Shown here: positions 39,139 to 47,876 of the stretch, piece by piece
Layout: the number at the start of each line of letters is the position of its first letter
How positions within the stretch are numbered: the first letter of the stretch is position 1
Source: Roseimaritima ulvae
Lineage (GTDB): Bacteria > Planctomycetota > Planctomycetia > Pirellulales > Pirellulaceae
Direction: 5' to 3'
Assembly: GCF_008065135.1 (NCBI RefSeq)
Contig: NZ_CP042914.1
Coordinates: forward strand, 5,933,404 to 5,997,403
DNA: 64,000 bases
Made by a program: the position numbers and the translations under genes
Notes under the pieces: generated by a model
Told to the model about the DNA's origin: nothing
Database searches by the model: none
Seen by the model: the letters and a program-made list of their open reading frames with translations, nothing else

Positions 39139-40122
39139 ATGCGATTTGGAATCTTAGGTACCGGGCGAATTACCCGACGATTGGTGGCCGACCTGCAGTC
39201 CACCCCGGGCGTGCAGGTCACGGCGATCGCCAGCCGCGATGCCGAGCGGGCCGCTTGGTACGCCCAGCAATACGGTGTCGCCACCGGGCTGTGTGGTTAC
39301 CAGGCACTTCTGGATGCGGCCGACGTGGACGCCGTCTACATCGCTCTGCCGCCCTCACTGCACGCTCAGTGGGCGATCGCCGCCGCAGCCGCCGGCAAAC
39401 ACTTGCTGTGTGAAAAACCACTGGCGACCAACCACGCGGACGCTTTGGCGATCGCCGAGGCCTGCCGCGCCGGCGGCGTGCGGTGGCTGGACGCAACCGG
39501 CTGGCTGCATCATCGCCGAACGGCCGCGTTTAGCGAACGGGCCCACGACGGCGAGCTCGGAAAACTGCGTCATATCAGCACGGCCGTTTCCTTCTTTGAA
39601 CCCTTTCAGTCCGGCGATCATCGTTTGGTCGCCAGCTTGGGCGGCGGTTGTTTGCTGGATTTGGGCTGGTATGCGGTAGGTTTGCCGATCTGGTTCGCTG
39701 GCCAGCCCCAAGCCGTAATGGCCAGCGGAATCTATCAGCAGGACGTGCTCTACCGCGTCACCGCAATGCTGTGGTTCGACCACGACGTGACGGCCACGGT
39801 CAGTTGCGGTTACGATACGACGACCCGCAAGTGGTTTGAAGTCGCCGGCGATTCCGGCTCCATCGTGTGTGACGATTTCACCCGCTCCTGGGCGGAACGG
39901 AAACCGCGCTTCTGGACCCATGACCGCACCGGCTCCGCTCAAGCTCATGAATTCGAGGACCACCAAGAACAGCACATGATCCAATCCTTTGTTGATAAAT
40001 CGATCGACCTGTCGCCTTGGCAACGCCAAGCTCTGCTGACACAGCAAACGCTCGACGCCATGCTGCGAAGTATTGCATCGGGGCAACGTGAAACGCTGGA
40101 CGTGAAGGAGCTGTCGTCGTAA
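39139..40122 (+). CDS. Gfo/Idh/MocA-family oxidoreductase
   Basis: A 327-residue NAD(P)-dependent oxidoreductase. The N-terminal Rossmann fold has FGILGTGRITRRLV, and the family motif CEKPLATN supplies the conserved lysine. The C-terminal half has the usual alpha/beta substrate domain (FFEPFQSGDHRL, GGGCLLDLGWYAV). The substrate, usually a sugar or inositol, cannot be deduced. ATG 39139 is chosen over the GTG at 39136. Six bases separate it from the transporter stop, and its stop overlaps the PII start as TAATG. Confidence 0.9.
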   Translation: MRFGILGTGRITRRLVADLQSTPGVQVTAIASRDAERAAWYAQQYGVATGLCGYQALLDAADVDAVYIALPPSLHAQWAIAAAAAGKHLLCEKPLATNHADALAIAEACRAGGVRWLDATGWLHHRRTAAFSERAHDGELGKLRHISTAVSFFEPFQSGDHRLVASLGGGCLLDLGWYAVGLPIWFAGQPQAVMASGIYQQDVLYRVTAMLWFDHDVTATVSCGYDTTTRKWFEVAGDSGSIVCDDFTRSWAERKPRFWTHDRTGSAQAHEFEDHQEQHMIQSFVDKSIDLSPWQRQALLTQQTLDAMLRSIASGQRETLDVKELSS

Positions 40123-40493
40123 TGCGAATGGTAACCGCCATCATCCAGCCCACCAAACTGGTGGTCGTTCGCGAAGCGTTGGCCACGCTGGGGGTCGAAC
40201 ATCTCACGGTCTTGGACGCGGAAGGCTACGCTCGTCAGCGAGGTCAGACGGCCATGTACCGCGGGCTGGAATACCAGGTCGACCTGCTGCGAAAAATTGT
40301 TATCGAAGTGGTCATTCAAGACGAAGCCTTGGAAGCCGTGCTGGAAGTACTGCGCGAGTCCGCGCTGACCGGCAGCGAAGGCCAAATCGGCGACGGCAAA
40401 ATTTTTGTGCTGCCGGTCGTGGATGCCATCCGCATCTCCGACGGTACCAGCGGACACACAATCGCCGATCACGTGCAACAGAGGGAAGCATAA
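40122..40493 (+). CDS. PII-family signal transduction protein
   Basis: A 123-residue PII protein close to GlnB in form. The T-loop has YRGLEYQVDLLRK with Tyr46 and Tyr51, the latter being the residue uridylylated in proteobacterial GlnB. The B-loop region reads ESALTGSEGQIGDGKIFVLPV, with a three-residue insertion after TG compared with the usual TGKIGDGKIF. PII proteins bind ATP/ADP and 2-oxoglutarate and control transporters and enzymes by direct contact. There is no amtB or glnA here; the neighbour is an Nramp-like transporter, so its target may be that transporter (inference). It overlaps both neighbours by one base. Confidence 0.93.
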   Translation: MRMVTAIIQPTKLVVVREALATLGVEHLTVLDAEGYARQRGQTAMYRGLEYQVDLLRKIVIEVVIQDEALEAVLEVLRESALTGSEGQIGDGKIFVLPVVDAIRISDGTSGHTIADHVQQREA

Positions 40494-40840
40494 TGTCAGG
40501 CAACGCGGTGTGGTTTTTATCCGGTGATCTAATGTTTGCCTCGCGGGTGCAAGCCGCGGCCAACCAAGCCGGTCTGGACTTTCGCATCTTGGGCGGCCTG
40601 CCGGCTGAGCTGAACGAGAACGAACAGCCGGCGTGGATCGTGATCGATTTAGCCACTCGCGGCGGCTTGCTACCGGCGGTCTACGAAACCGGCAAGCCGC
40701 GTTTTCCCGCCGCCCGCTGGCTGGCGTATGGACCGCACGTGCAGGTCGGCAAACTAGCGGCCGCTCGCCAAGCCGGCATCGAAACGGTGATCACGCGCGG
40801 CCAGTTCGACGCCAAGTTGCCAACGTTGTTCGAAGCCTAA
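40493..40840 (+). CDS. Small unknown protein, receiver-like fold suspected
   Basis: A 115-residue protein whose ATG overlaps the PII stop (TAATG), so translation is coupled. The pattern of alternating strands and helices (AVWFLSGDLMFASRVQAAANQ, PAWIVIDLATRGGLL, ARWLAYGPHV, GIETVITRGQF) is like a CheY-type receiver. The D in IVIDL sits where a phospho-acceptor aspartate could lie, but the acidic cluster and the conserved K/T are not clear. No family is recognised. Operon position suggests that it works with the PII protein or the oxidoreductase. Confidence 0.7.
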   Translation: MSGNAVWFLSGDLMFASRVQAAANQAGLDFRILGGLPAELNENEQPAWIVIDLATRGGLLPAVYETGKPRFPAARWLAYGPHVQVGKLAAARQAGIETVITRGQFDAKLPTLFEA

Positions 40841-40855
40841 CGTCCCCGTTGCCGA

Positions 40856-40877
40856 TCAGGCTGAAAGCCTGACGTAC
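40856..40877. terminator. Bidirectional hairpin between convergent stops
   Basis: TCAGGCT-GAA-AGCCTGA is a perfect seven-pair hairpin between the stop of the small unknown gene and the stop of the tandem UvrA gene (40878-40880). It belongs to the same GTAC-hairpin family seen at 22908 and 23065. Position and symmetry fit a bidirectional terminator; no T-run is present. Confidence 0.55.
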
Positions 40878-43800
40878 TTACTGGGAGTTTTGCAGATGCG
40901 ACTTGAGAAAGGATTTTAATTTGCGGCTGCGGACGTGCTTCACGTCCGTCAGGTGCAGCGTCACACTGGTCTCCCCATTCTTCTCCACCGCCACCGGTTG
41001 GCCGACTTTTAATCCAGCCAACAATTCCGGATCGACCGCTTCGCTGGGTCCGGCCAACGTGACCTTCAACGATTCGGGAACTTTGGTTTCCAGCGTGGCC
41101 CAATTCGATCGCGAACCGGATTGGCGGACCTGCACCAGATCGCGTTCAAAGCTCAGCGAATCTTCTCCAGCGATCTCTTCCATCAACTTCAGCGTTCGAT
41201 CGGCCAGTTCCAAAGGCCACTGCGGCTTGGTGTTTTGCGGGAACCCTTTCTCCAGCGTATGCCAGCGGCGTCCCAGAGCTTCCCAAGGCGAAGCGGCCAA
41301 CGGGGCAGCATCAAACGCCGCATGATCCATGGCCACGGCTTCGTCTGGCTCGGCGTCTTCCGGTTCGGTGTCTTCTGTGCGTCGCGCAGGCGTGGCATCG
41401 GCTTCCAGCGGATCGCGTCGGGTTTCCGCCGGAGTCTGCTGCAGCACTTCGTGCAGGAACTCGCCGGTGTAACTCCGCGGCATCTTAGCGCGTCGACGGC
41501 CTCGTGCCTTTTTGGCTTCCAATGCGTATTGGCTGACCTGTTCGGGAGATCCTTCCACCACCACACGACCGCCCTCGGCACCGGCTTCGGGCCCCATGTC
41601 GATGATCCAGTCGGCGCATTTGATCACGTCTAAGTTGTGTTCGATGACCAGCACCGTGTTGCCTGCTTCGACCAACCGTTGCATTACCGACAGCAACTTG
41701 ACGATATCGTCAAAATGCAAACCGGTCGTGGGTTCGTCCAGCAGGTAAAGTGTGCGACCGGTATCGGGGCGAGCCAATTCGGCGGCCAGCTTAACGCGTT
41801 GGGCTTCGCCTCCGGACAACGTCGGTGCAGCTTGCCCCAGGGTCACGTAGTCCAGTCCCACGTCGCAAATCGTTTGCAGAATCCGTGCGATCCGCGGCTG
41901 GTCGCCAAACAGGTGTAAGGCGTCGCCACAGGACAGGTTCAGCACATCGGCGATACTGTGGCCGTGGTACTGCACCGCCAACACGTCATCGGTATAGCGT
42001 TTCCCTTGACACTCTTCACACTGCACCCACACATCGGGTAAGAAGTGCATTTCGATTTTTCGTTGGCCCGATCCCTCGCAGGCTTCACAGCGTCCCGCCG
42101 GCACGTTGAAGCTAAATTGGCGGGCCGTGAAGCGACGTTCTTGAGCGGCCGGCAAGCTGGCGAACTCGTTGCGAATCAGATCGAACAGCCCCGTGTACGT
42201 GGCCGGGTTACTCGACGGCGAATTGCCCAGCGGCGACTGATCGACGCGGATGACTTTGTCGATATTGCGCATGCCTTCGATGCGATCATGCCGTCCGGGT
42301 TTCACGCGAGCCCGGTGCAGCAACCGCGCCAAGGAGGGATACAGAATATCATCGATCAATGAACTTTTGCCGCTGCCCGATGGTCCCGTCACGGCTACGA
42401 ACACGCCCAACGGAATCGACACCGTCACGTCTTTCAGGTTATTTTCGGACGCTTCGTAAATCGTCAGCCAATTAGGGTCCCGCGACTTGCTCGCATTGCG
42501 AGGCACCACAGGTCGGCGGTTCTGAGGGTAGGGGATCGCGCGTGTACCGTTAATGTATGGCGCCGTCACCGAATGCTCGACCGGTTCAACCGCCAGCGGT
42601 GCGCCTTCGGCCACGATCTGGCCGCCGTGCCGTCCCGCACCAGGCCCGAAGTCACATAGGTAATCGCTGCCAGCGATCACATCGTGATCATGTTCCACCA
42701 CCAACAAAGTGTTGCCCAAGTCACGCAGGCGGTGCATCGCGCCCAGCAGTCGATCGTTGTCGCGAGGATGTAAACCAATCGTCGGTTCGTCCAGCACGTA
42801 CAGCACGCCGCACAGGCCGCTGCCCAACTGCGAGGCCAAACGAATGCGTTGAGCTTCGCCCCCGGACAGCGTCGCGGCGCCGCGGCCGATGGTCAGATAG
42901 TCCAGCCCCACGTCCAGCAGGAACTTAGTGCGTTGTTTGATTTCTCGAACCAACTCGCCGGCAATTTTCTTTTCTCGCCGATCCAGCTTCCAGCGATTCA
43001 CCGTCTCGGCCAATCGCGACAAGGGCATGCGAACGTAATCGCCGATGGTGAAATCGGCGAATCGCACCGCGGCCGCGTCTTCACGCACGCGGGTGCCCTG
43101 GCAAGCCGAACAATCGATTTCGTCGACGTACTGGTCCAGTCGCATGCGGAGTTTGGAAGACAGTCGAGCCGCTTCTTCGAGCGCCGGATAGAAGCCTTTG
43201 AACTGATAACGGAACAACACCGGAGAGCTGTCGTCTTCGGCCAGCATGTCGGCTTCGCTGTCCGCGGCGTCGGCGTTGGCGGCATCGCGTTTTGCTTGGT
43301 CGGCGTCGATATCCGATTGCCGCACTTCGATCCAGCGGTTGCCCGTACCGTGATACAGCGACCGCCGGTGCAGCATCGACAGTTCATCGATGGGGACATT
43401 CAGGGGCACGCCCGTTTGTCGCGAGAAGGCCGACAGCATCCAACGGGCGACCGAATGATTTAGATTGGGCCACAGCAGCGCCGCCCCATCGGCCAGCGTC
43501 GCTCGCGAATCGCTCAGCAGGGCCGCCGGGTTGGTACCGGTTTGAGTTCCCAGGCCATCGCACTGCGGGCACCAGCCGACCGCGGAGTTGAAGGAAAAGT
43601 GGTGCGGCGTTAGCGGCGTAAACGAACGTCCGCAATGTTCGCAGGCCAGATGTTGGCTGTGACGTGTTTCCGTCCACTGCGTTTCGTCGCGTTGATCATC
43701 GGCCAGAGCCACGCTGATCACGCCGGCTCCCAGACTCAGGCCTTGTTCCACGCTGTCGGCGATACGGCTCCGCTCTTCGTCGCGGATCACGATGCGGTCG

Positions 43801-46800
43801 ATCACCACTTGCAGGCGATGCGTTCGTCGCACATCCAGTGGCGGGGCATCGTCGATCGCACAGGTCTTGCCATCGACCCGCACGCGGGCGTAACCCAACT
43901 TCTTCAGGTCTCCCCACATTTCACGCGGGTCTTGATGAGGAGCTCGTTCCAGCGGAGCCAGCAACAAGGCGCGAGTGCCTTCGGGTAGCGACAGGACTTT
44001 GTCGACGATCTGGTCCGACGTCTGGGTACCGACCGGTTTCTGGCAACCCGGGCAGTACATCTTTCCCGCGCGAGCCATCAAGATGCGGAAGTAGTCGTAG
44101 ATTTCCGTGACCGTGCCCACGGTACTTCGCGGCGAATGTCCCAGATTCTTTTGTTCCAGCGCGACCGCGGGCGAGAGGCCTTCGATCCGTTCGACGCGCG
44201 GTTTTTGAACCTGTCCGATAAATTGCCGAGCGTACGAGGACAGCGATTCCACGTAGCGGCGTTGTCCTTCGGCATAGATGGTATCCATCGCCAGCGACGA
44301 CTTGCCGCTGCCGCTCGGTCCACAGAACACGGTCATCGCGTCACGTGGGATCCGTGCGTTGACGGACTTTAGATTGTGTTGTTCGGCGCCTTCGACCAGG
44401 ATATCCACGGCGGTGTTGGAGTCGGGCGGGCGAACCACCGCGCTGCTCCGCTGGGCGGCCACCCGTTTGGAATCCTTGCGGCGAATGTTCATCACCTTGG
44501 CCAACGCTCGCCCGGTGTGGCTTTCTGGATGCGCGGCGATTTCGGCCGGCGTCCCACAAGCCAACAGATGCCCGCCGTCCGCACCGCCTTCAGGGCCCAG
44601 GTCGATCACCCAGTCCGCCGTCTTGATAACGTCCTGGTTGTGTTCGACGATCAACACCGTGTTGCCCAAATCGGTCAACCCGTGCAGCACTTTCAGCAGC
44701 ATGCGGATATCGGCAAAGTGCAAGCCGGTGGTCGGTTCATCCAACACGTACAAGGTGCGACCGGTCGAACGTTTGCTTAATTCACGCGACAATTTGATAC
44801 GTTGAGCTTCGCCACCGGAGAGGGTCGGTGAGGGCTGACCCAGCTTCAGATACTCCAGTCCCACGTCGACCAAGGTCTGCAGTTTGGTAGCGACCTTGGG
44901 AATGTTTTTGAACAGCTTCAGCGCTTGGGCAATGTCCAATTCCAGCACGTCGGCGATCGAATGCTTTTTGAACTTCACCGCCAGCGTTTCGCGGTTGTAG
45001 CGATGGCCGTTGCATACTGGGCAAGTGACCCAGATGTCGGCCATGAAATCCATCTCTAACTTATTCGCGCCGTTGCCATCGCATGCGCTGCAGCGACCGC
45101 CGTCGACGTTAAAGCTGAAGCGGCTGGCTGTATAGCCGCGGGCTTTGGATTCGGAAAGCTGAGCGAATAGGTTGCGGATTTCGTCGAACACTTTGACGTA
45201 CGTCGCCGGGTTGCTGCGCGGCGTTCGCCCGATCGGGGTTTGATCGATGGCGATCGTCTTGTCCAGGTGTTCGAGGCCCTCGATGCTTTCGTGTTCCCCG
45301 GGTTCGGATTCGGCGCCGTTCAGATCGCGTCGCAGAGCCGGTTCCAGGATGTCGCCGATCAACGAACTTTTGCCGCTGCCCGACACGCCGGTCACGCAGC
45401 ACAGCGTTCCCAGAGGAATCGTGACGTCGATGTTTTTCAGATTGTTGTGCGTGGCGCCGTTGATCTTCAGCAGGCGTTCGTCCGGCTGGCGCAGCGTTTC
45501 CGGGATGGCGATCTGCTCTTCGCCGGAGAGAAATTTTCCGGTGATGCTGTTGGACTTGGCCGCCAGAGCCGCGCAGTCGCCGGTCGCCACGACTTGGCCG
45601 CCACGGACGCCGGGTCCGGGCCCGAAATCGACGATCAAGTCGGCCGCTCGCATCGTATCTTCGTCGTGTTCGACCACGATCAACGTATTGCCTGTGTCCC
45701 GTAGGTGCAGCAGGGTTTCGATCAGTCGATCGTTGTCACGGGGGTGCAGCCCGATCGATGGTTCATCCAAAATGTACAGCACGCCGACCAACCCACTGCC
45801 GATCTGAGCCGCCAAGCGGATGCGTTGCGATTCGCCGCCCGAGAGCGTGGGTGCGGTTCGAGCGAGCGTCAGGTAGTCGAGTCCTACGCCCAGCAAAAAC
45901 CCGATCCGAGCGCAAATTTCTTTCAGGGCTTCGCCGGCGATCAACTGGCTGGTGTCGTCCAATTCGACGTTGGAGAAGAAGCGAAACAGTTCTTCGATCG
46001 ACAGGTTCGAGACTTCCGCGATGGATAGCGACCGGTCGCGAAACGATTCATCGCCGGTGGTCAGTCGCACGGCCAGGGCTTGCGGATTCAAGCGGTGGCC
46101 GTGGCAATCGGGGCAGTCCATGGTGTTCATGAACTTTTCCAATTGCCGCAGCTGCATTTTGTTGTTGGTTGTGCGGTAGCGTTCCAACAATTCGGGGATC
46201 AGGCCTTCGAAGTTGCCTTGGTACTTGGTGGCCTTTTTGCCGCCCGCCCATTCGAAATCGATCGCTTCATCGGCCCCCCACAGCCACAGCTGTTGGGCTG
46301 GTGGCGGTAGGTCTCGCCAGGGCAGTTTCAGCGCGTCTCCTGCTTCCAATTCCAGCGTGCGTTCGATCCACTTGGCGGCTCCGTTGTAGATATGTCGCCG
46401 GTAGCGTCCAATGTCCGCCCATTTGCCCAGCAGTGTGACGGCACCGCCGCGAAGCGAGAGCGAGTCATCGGGGATCAACAATTCGGGGACGAACGTGTAC
46501 AGGTGCCCCAAGCCGTCGCAGGAGGTGCACATGCCCTGGGGACTGTTGAAGCTGAACAGTTGCGGCGAGGGGGGCGGGAAGCTGCGTCCGCATTTGCCGC
46601 AGGCGTATTGAGACGAAAACAGGATGTCGCGATCGTTGTCGGGCAGGTCGGGATCATCGCTATGGACCGACAGCACGGCGATCAGGTTCCCGCTGCCCAG
46701 TTTGAGGGCTATATCGACCGCTTCTCCGATCCGTCCGCGATCGCGTTTGTGGGGCGGCATGCGTTCGAGCAGCACTTCCACGTCGTGCCGGTGCTGCCGA

Positions 46801-47384
46801 TCGAGCTGTGGCGGTTCGGCCAGCTGGATGAATTCGCCATCGACCCGGGCGCGGGAGAAGCCCTGTTTGCGGAGGTCCTCGAACAGGTCGCGAAATTCCC
46901 CTTTTTGGCGACGGACGAGGGGCGCCAGCAGGGACAGCGTGGCGTCTTCGGGCAGAGCGAGGACGCGGCCCAGGATGGCATCGCGTGTCTGAGCCGTGAT
47001 GGGTTCGGCACAGCTCGGGCAGTGGGGCGTTCCCACGCGGGCGTAAAGGACGCGAAGAAAATCATGGATTTCGGTGACCGTGCCGACGGTGCTACGGGGG
47101 TTATTCCCGGTCGACTTTTGGCTAACGGAGATCGAGGGGCTAAGGCCGCTGATATACTCCACGTCAGGCTTGGGCATCTGGCCCATAAACTGGCGGGCGT
47201 AGTTACTGAGCGATTCGACGTAACGTCTTTGTCCTTCAGCATATAGGGTGTCGAAGGCAAGCGAAGATTTGCCGCTGCCCGAGACGCCCGAGAAGCAGAT
47301 CAGTTTCCCGCGAGGCAATTTGAGATTCACATCCCGAAGATTGTGTTCTCGAGCACCGCGGACCGTGATTTCGGTTGTCGTCAT
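40878..47384 (-). CDS. uvrA: Tandem double-length UvrA (excinuclease ABC subunit A)
   Basis: A single 2168-residue frame contains two complete UvrA units in series. Unit 1 (about 1-960) has Walker A GVSGSGKSSLAFDT, zinc pairs CPSC, CGKC and CTSC, LSGGESQR, then the second ABC with GVSGSGKSSLIGDI, CSACDGNG/CPVC and LSGGEAQR. Unit 2 (about 985-1985) repeats this with GPSGSGKSSLAMDT, CPGC, CEHC/CPQC, LSGGEAQR, then GPSGSGKSSLIDDI, CEACEGSG/CEEC and LSGGEAQR. So there are four ATPase sites and two sets of zinc modules. A C-terminal extension (about 1985-2168) is unlike UvrA. UvrA normally dimerises, so the fusion may act as a covalent pseudo-dimer (inference). No frame break is visible. Confidence 0.96.
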   Translation of the reverse strand: MTTTEITVRGAREHNLRDVNLKLPRGKLICFSGVSGSGKSSLAFDTLYAEGQRRYVESLSNYARQFMGQMPKPDVEYISGLSPSISVSQKSTGNNPRSTVGTVTEIHDFLRVLYARVGTPHCPSCAEPITAQTRDAILGRVLALPEDATLSLLAPLVRRQKGEFRDLFEDLRKQGFSRARVDGEFIQLAEPPQLDRQHRHDVEVLLERMPPHKRDRGRIGEAVDIALKLGSGNLIAVLSVHSDDPDLPDNDRDILFSSQYACGKCGRSFPPPSPQLFSFNSPQGMCTSCDGLGHLYTFVPELLIPDDSLSLRGGAVTLLGKWADIGRYRRHIYNGAAKWIERTLELEAGDALKLPWRDLPPPAQQLWLWGADEAIDFEWAGGKKATKYQGNFEGLIPELLERYRTTNNKMQLRQLEKFMNTMDCPDCHGHRLNPQALAVRLTTGDESFRDRSLSIAEVSNLSIEELFRFFSNVELDDTSQLIAGEALKEICARIGFLLGVGLDYLTLARTAPTLSGGESQRIRLAAQIGSGLVGVLYILDEPSIGLHPRDNDRLIETLLHLRDTGNTLIVVEHDEDTMRAADLIVDFGPGPGVRGGQVVATGDCAALAAKSNSITGKFLSGEEQIAIPETLRQPDERLLKINGATHNNLKNIDVTIPLGTLCCVTGVSGSGKSSLIGDILEPALRRDLNGAESEPGEHESIEGLEHLDKTIAIDQTPIGRTPRSNPATYVKVFDEIRNLFAQLSESKARGYTASRFSFNVDGGRCSACDGNGANKLEMDFMADIWVTCPVCNGHRYNRETLAVKFKKHSIADVLELDIAQALKLFKNIPKVATKLQTLVDVGLEYLKLGQPSPTLSGGEAQRIKLSRELSKRSTGRTLYVLDEPTTGLHFADIRMLLKVLHGLTDLGNTVLIVEHNQDVIKTADWVIDLGPEGGADGGHLLACGTPAEIAAHPESHTGRALAKVMNIRRKDSKRVAAQRSSAVVRPPDSNTAVDILVEGAEQHNLKSVNARIPRDAMTVFCGPSGSGKSSLAMDTIYAEGQRRYVESLSSYARQFIGQVQKPRVERIEGLSPAVALEQKNLGHSPRSTVGTVTEIYDYFRILMARAGKMYCPGCQKPVGTQTSDQIVDKVLSLPEGTRALLLAPLERAPHQDPREMWGDLKKLGYARVRVDGKTCAIDDAPPLDVRRTHRLQVVIDRIVIRDEERSRIADSVEQGLSLGAGVISVALADDQRDETQWTETRHSQHLACEHCGRSFTPLTPHHFSFNSAVGWCPQCDGLGTQTGTNPAALLSDSRATLADGAALLWPNLNHSVARWMLSAFSRQTGVPLNVPIDELSMLHRRSLYHGTGNRWIEVRQSDIDADQAKRDAANADAADSEADMLAEDDSSPVLFRYQFKGFYPALEEAARLSSKLRMRLDQYVDEIDCSACQGTRVREDAAAVRFADFTIGDYVRMPLSRLAETVNRWKLDRREKKIAGELVREIKQRTKFLLDVGLDYLTIGRGAATLSGGEAQRIRLASQLGSGLCGVLYVLDEPTIGLHPRDNDRLLGAMHRLRDLGNTLLVVEHDHDVIAGSDYLCDFGPGAGRHGGQIVAEGAPLAVEPVEHSVTAPYINGTRAIPYPQNRRPVVPRNASKSRDPNWLTIYEASENNLKDVTVSIPLGVFVAVTGPSGSGKSSLIDDILYPSLARLLHRARVKPGRHDRIEGMRNIDKVIRVDQSPLGNSPSSNPATYTGLFDLIRNEFASLPAAQERRFTARQFSFNVPAGRCEACEGSGQRKIEMHFLPDVWVQCEECQGKRYTDDVLAVQYHGHSIADVLNLSCGDALHLFGDQPRIARILQTICDVGLDYVTLGQAAPTLSGGEAQRVKLAAELARPDTGRTLYLLDEPTTGLHFDDIVKLLSVMQRLVEAGNTVLVIEHNLDVIKCADWIIDMGPEAGAEGGRVVVEGSPEQVSQYALEAKKARGRRRAKMPRSYTGEFLHEVLQQTPAETRRDPLEADATPARRTEDTEPEDAEPDEAVAMDHAAFDAAPLAASPWEALGRRWHTLEKGFPQNTKPQWPLELADRTLKLMEEIAGEDSLSFERDLVQVRQSGSRSNWATLETKVPESLKVTLAGPSEAVDPELLAGLKVGQPVAVEKNGETSVTLHLTDVKHVRSRKLKSFLKSHLQNSQ

Positions 47385-47510
47385 AACGATAAGGTAGCGC
47401 GCCCAGCCATGGCGAATGCGGAAAAACAGCCCCTGTCCGGCAGATACCGAACGTCAGATTGTCGGCCCCACCCCCGTTCCCGACCAGGGGGCAGCAAATT
47501 TTCCCACCCC

Positions 47511-47644
47511 CAAATGGGGACATGAACCTTTCCCCGTCGTCTCCCTACCCCAATGGGGACATGAACCTTCTTAGCACCTCCGATCGTCGAACCGTCAAAT
47601 GCGTCCAATGGGGACATGAACCAAAACAAATGGGGACATGAACC
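47511..47644 (+). repeat. Four direct copies of the CAAATGGGGACATGAACC end repeat, downstream side of RAYT
   Basis: Copies lie at 47511-47528, 47551-47567, 47605-47622 and 47627-47644, in one orientation. The same sequence in the opposite orientation lies on the other side of the transposase gene. The spacer 47385-47876 contains nothing else I can name, apart from a hairpin at 47812-47843. Confidence 0.92.
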
Positions 47645-47811
47645 AAAAGGGGTGGCCTCAAAGAAGGCGTTGGCCGAGAGCCAGGCCGTGGGTAGGGGGC
47701 TACCTGAATGCAAACCGGAATCGAAGCGGCCCAGGCTTTAGCTAACGTCCGCCGAGAGTACGGACGGGCCGCCGTTTACAAAACCAGTCGTGCGGAGCTA
47801 CGAAATGAGCG

Positions 47812-47843
47812 GTGTGCGCGAGACGGTTGAAGCTCCCGCACAC
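47812..47843 (+). other. Unassigned hairpin next to RAYT gene
   Basis: GTGTGCG (47812-47818) and CGCACAC (47837-47843) form a perfect seven-pair stem with an 18-base loop, 33 bases from the transposase stop. It is not one of the other repeat families in the window. It may be a structural end or a terminator for the transposase; no further support. Confidence 0.4.
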
Positions 47844-47876
47844 AGACACGGGCGAGTGACGTTTAACCTGAAGGGT

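Noticed and set aside
47459-47641. Short ORFs with WGHEP or GDMN motifs near the repeats
   Set aside because: They are translations of the GGGGACATGAACC repeat, with no independent support.
47761-47860. Possible group II intron remnant
   Set aside because: The stem is superficially like a domain V, but the catalytic triad and the closing bases are missing and no maturase is present.
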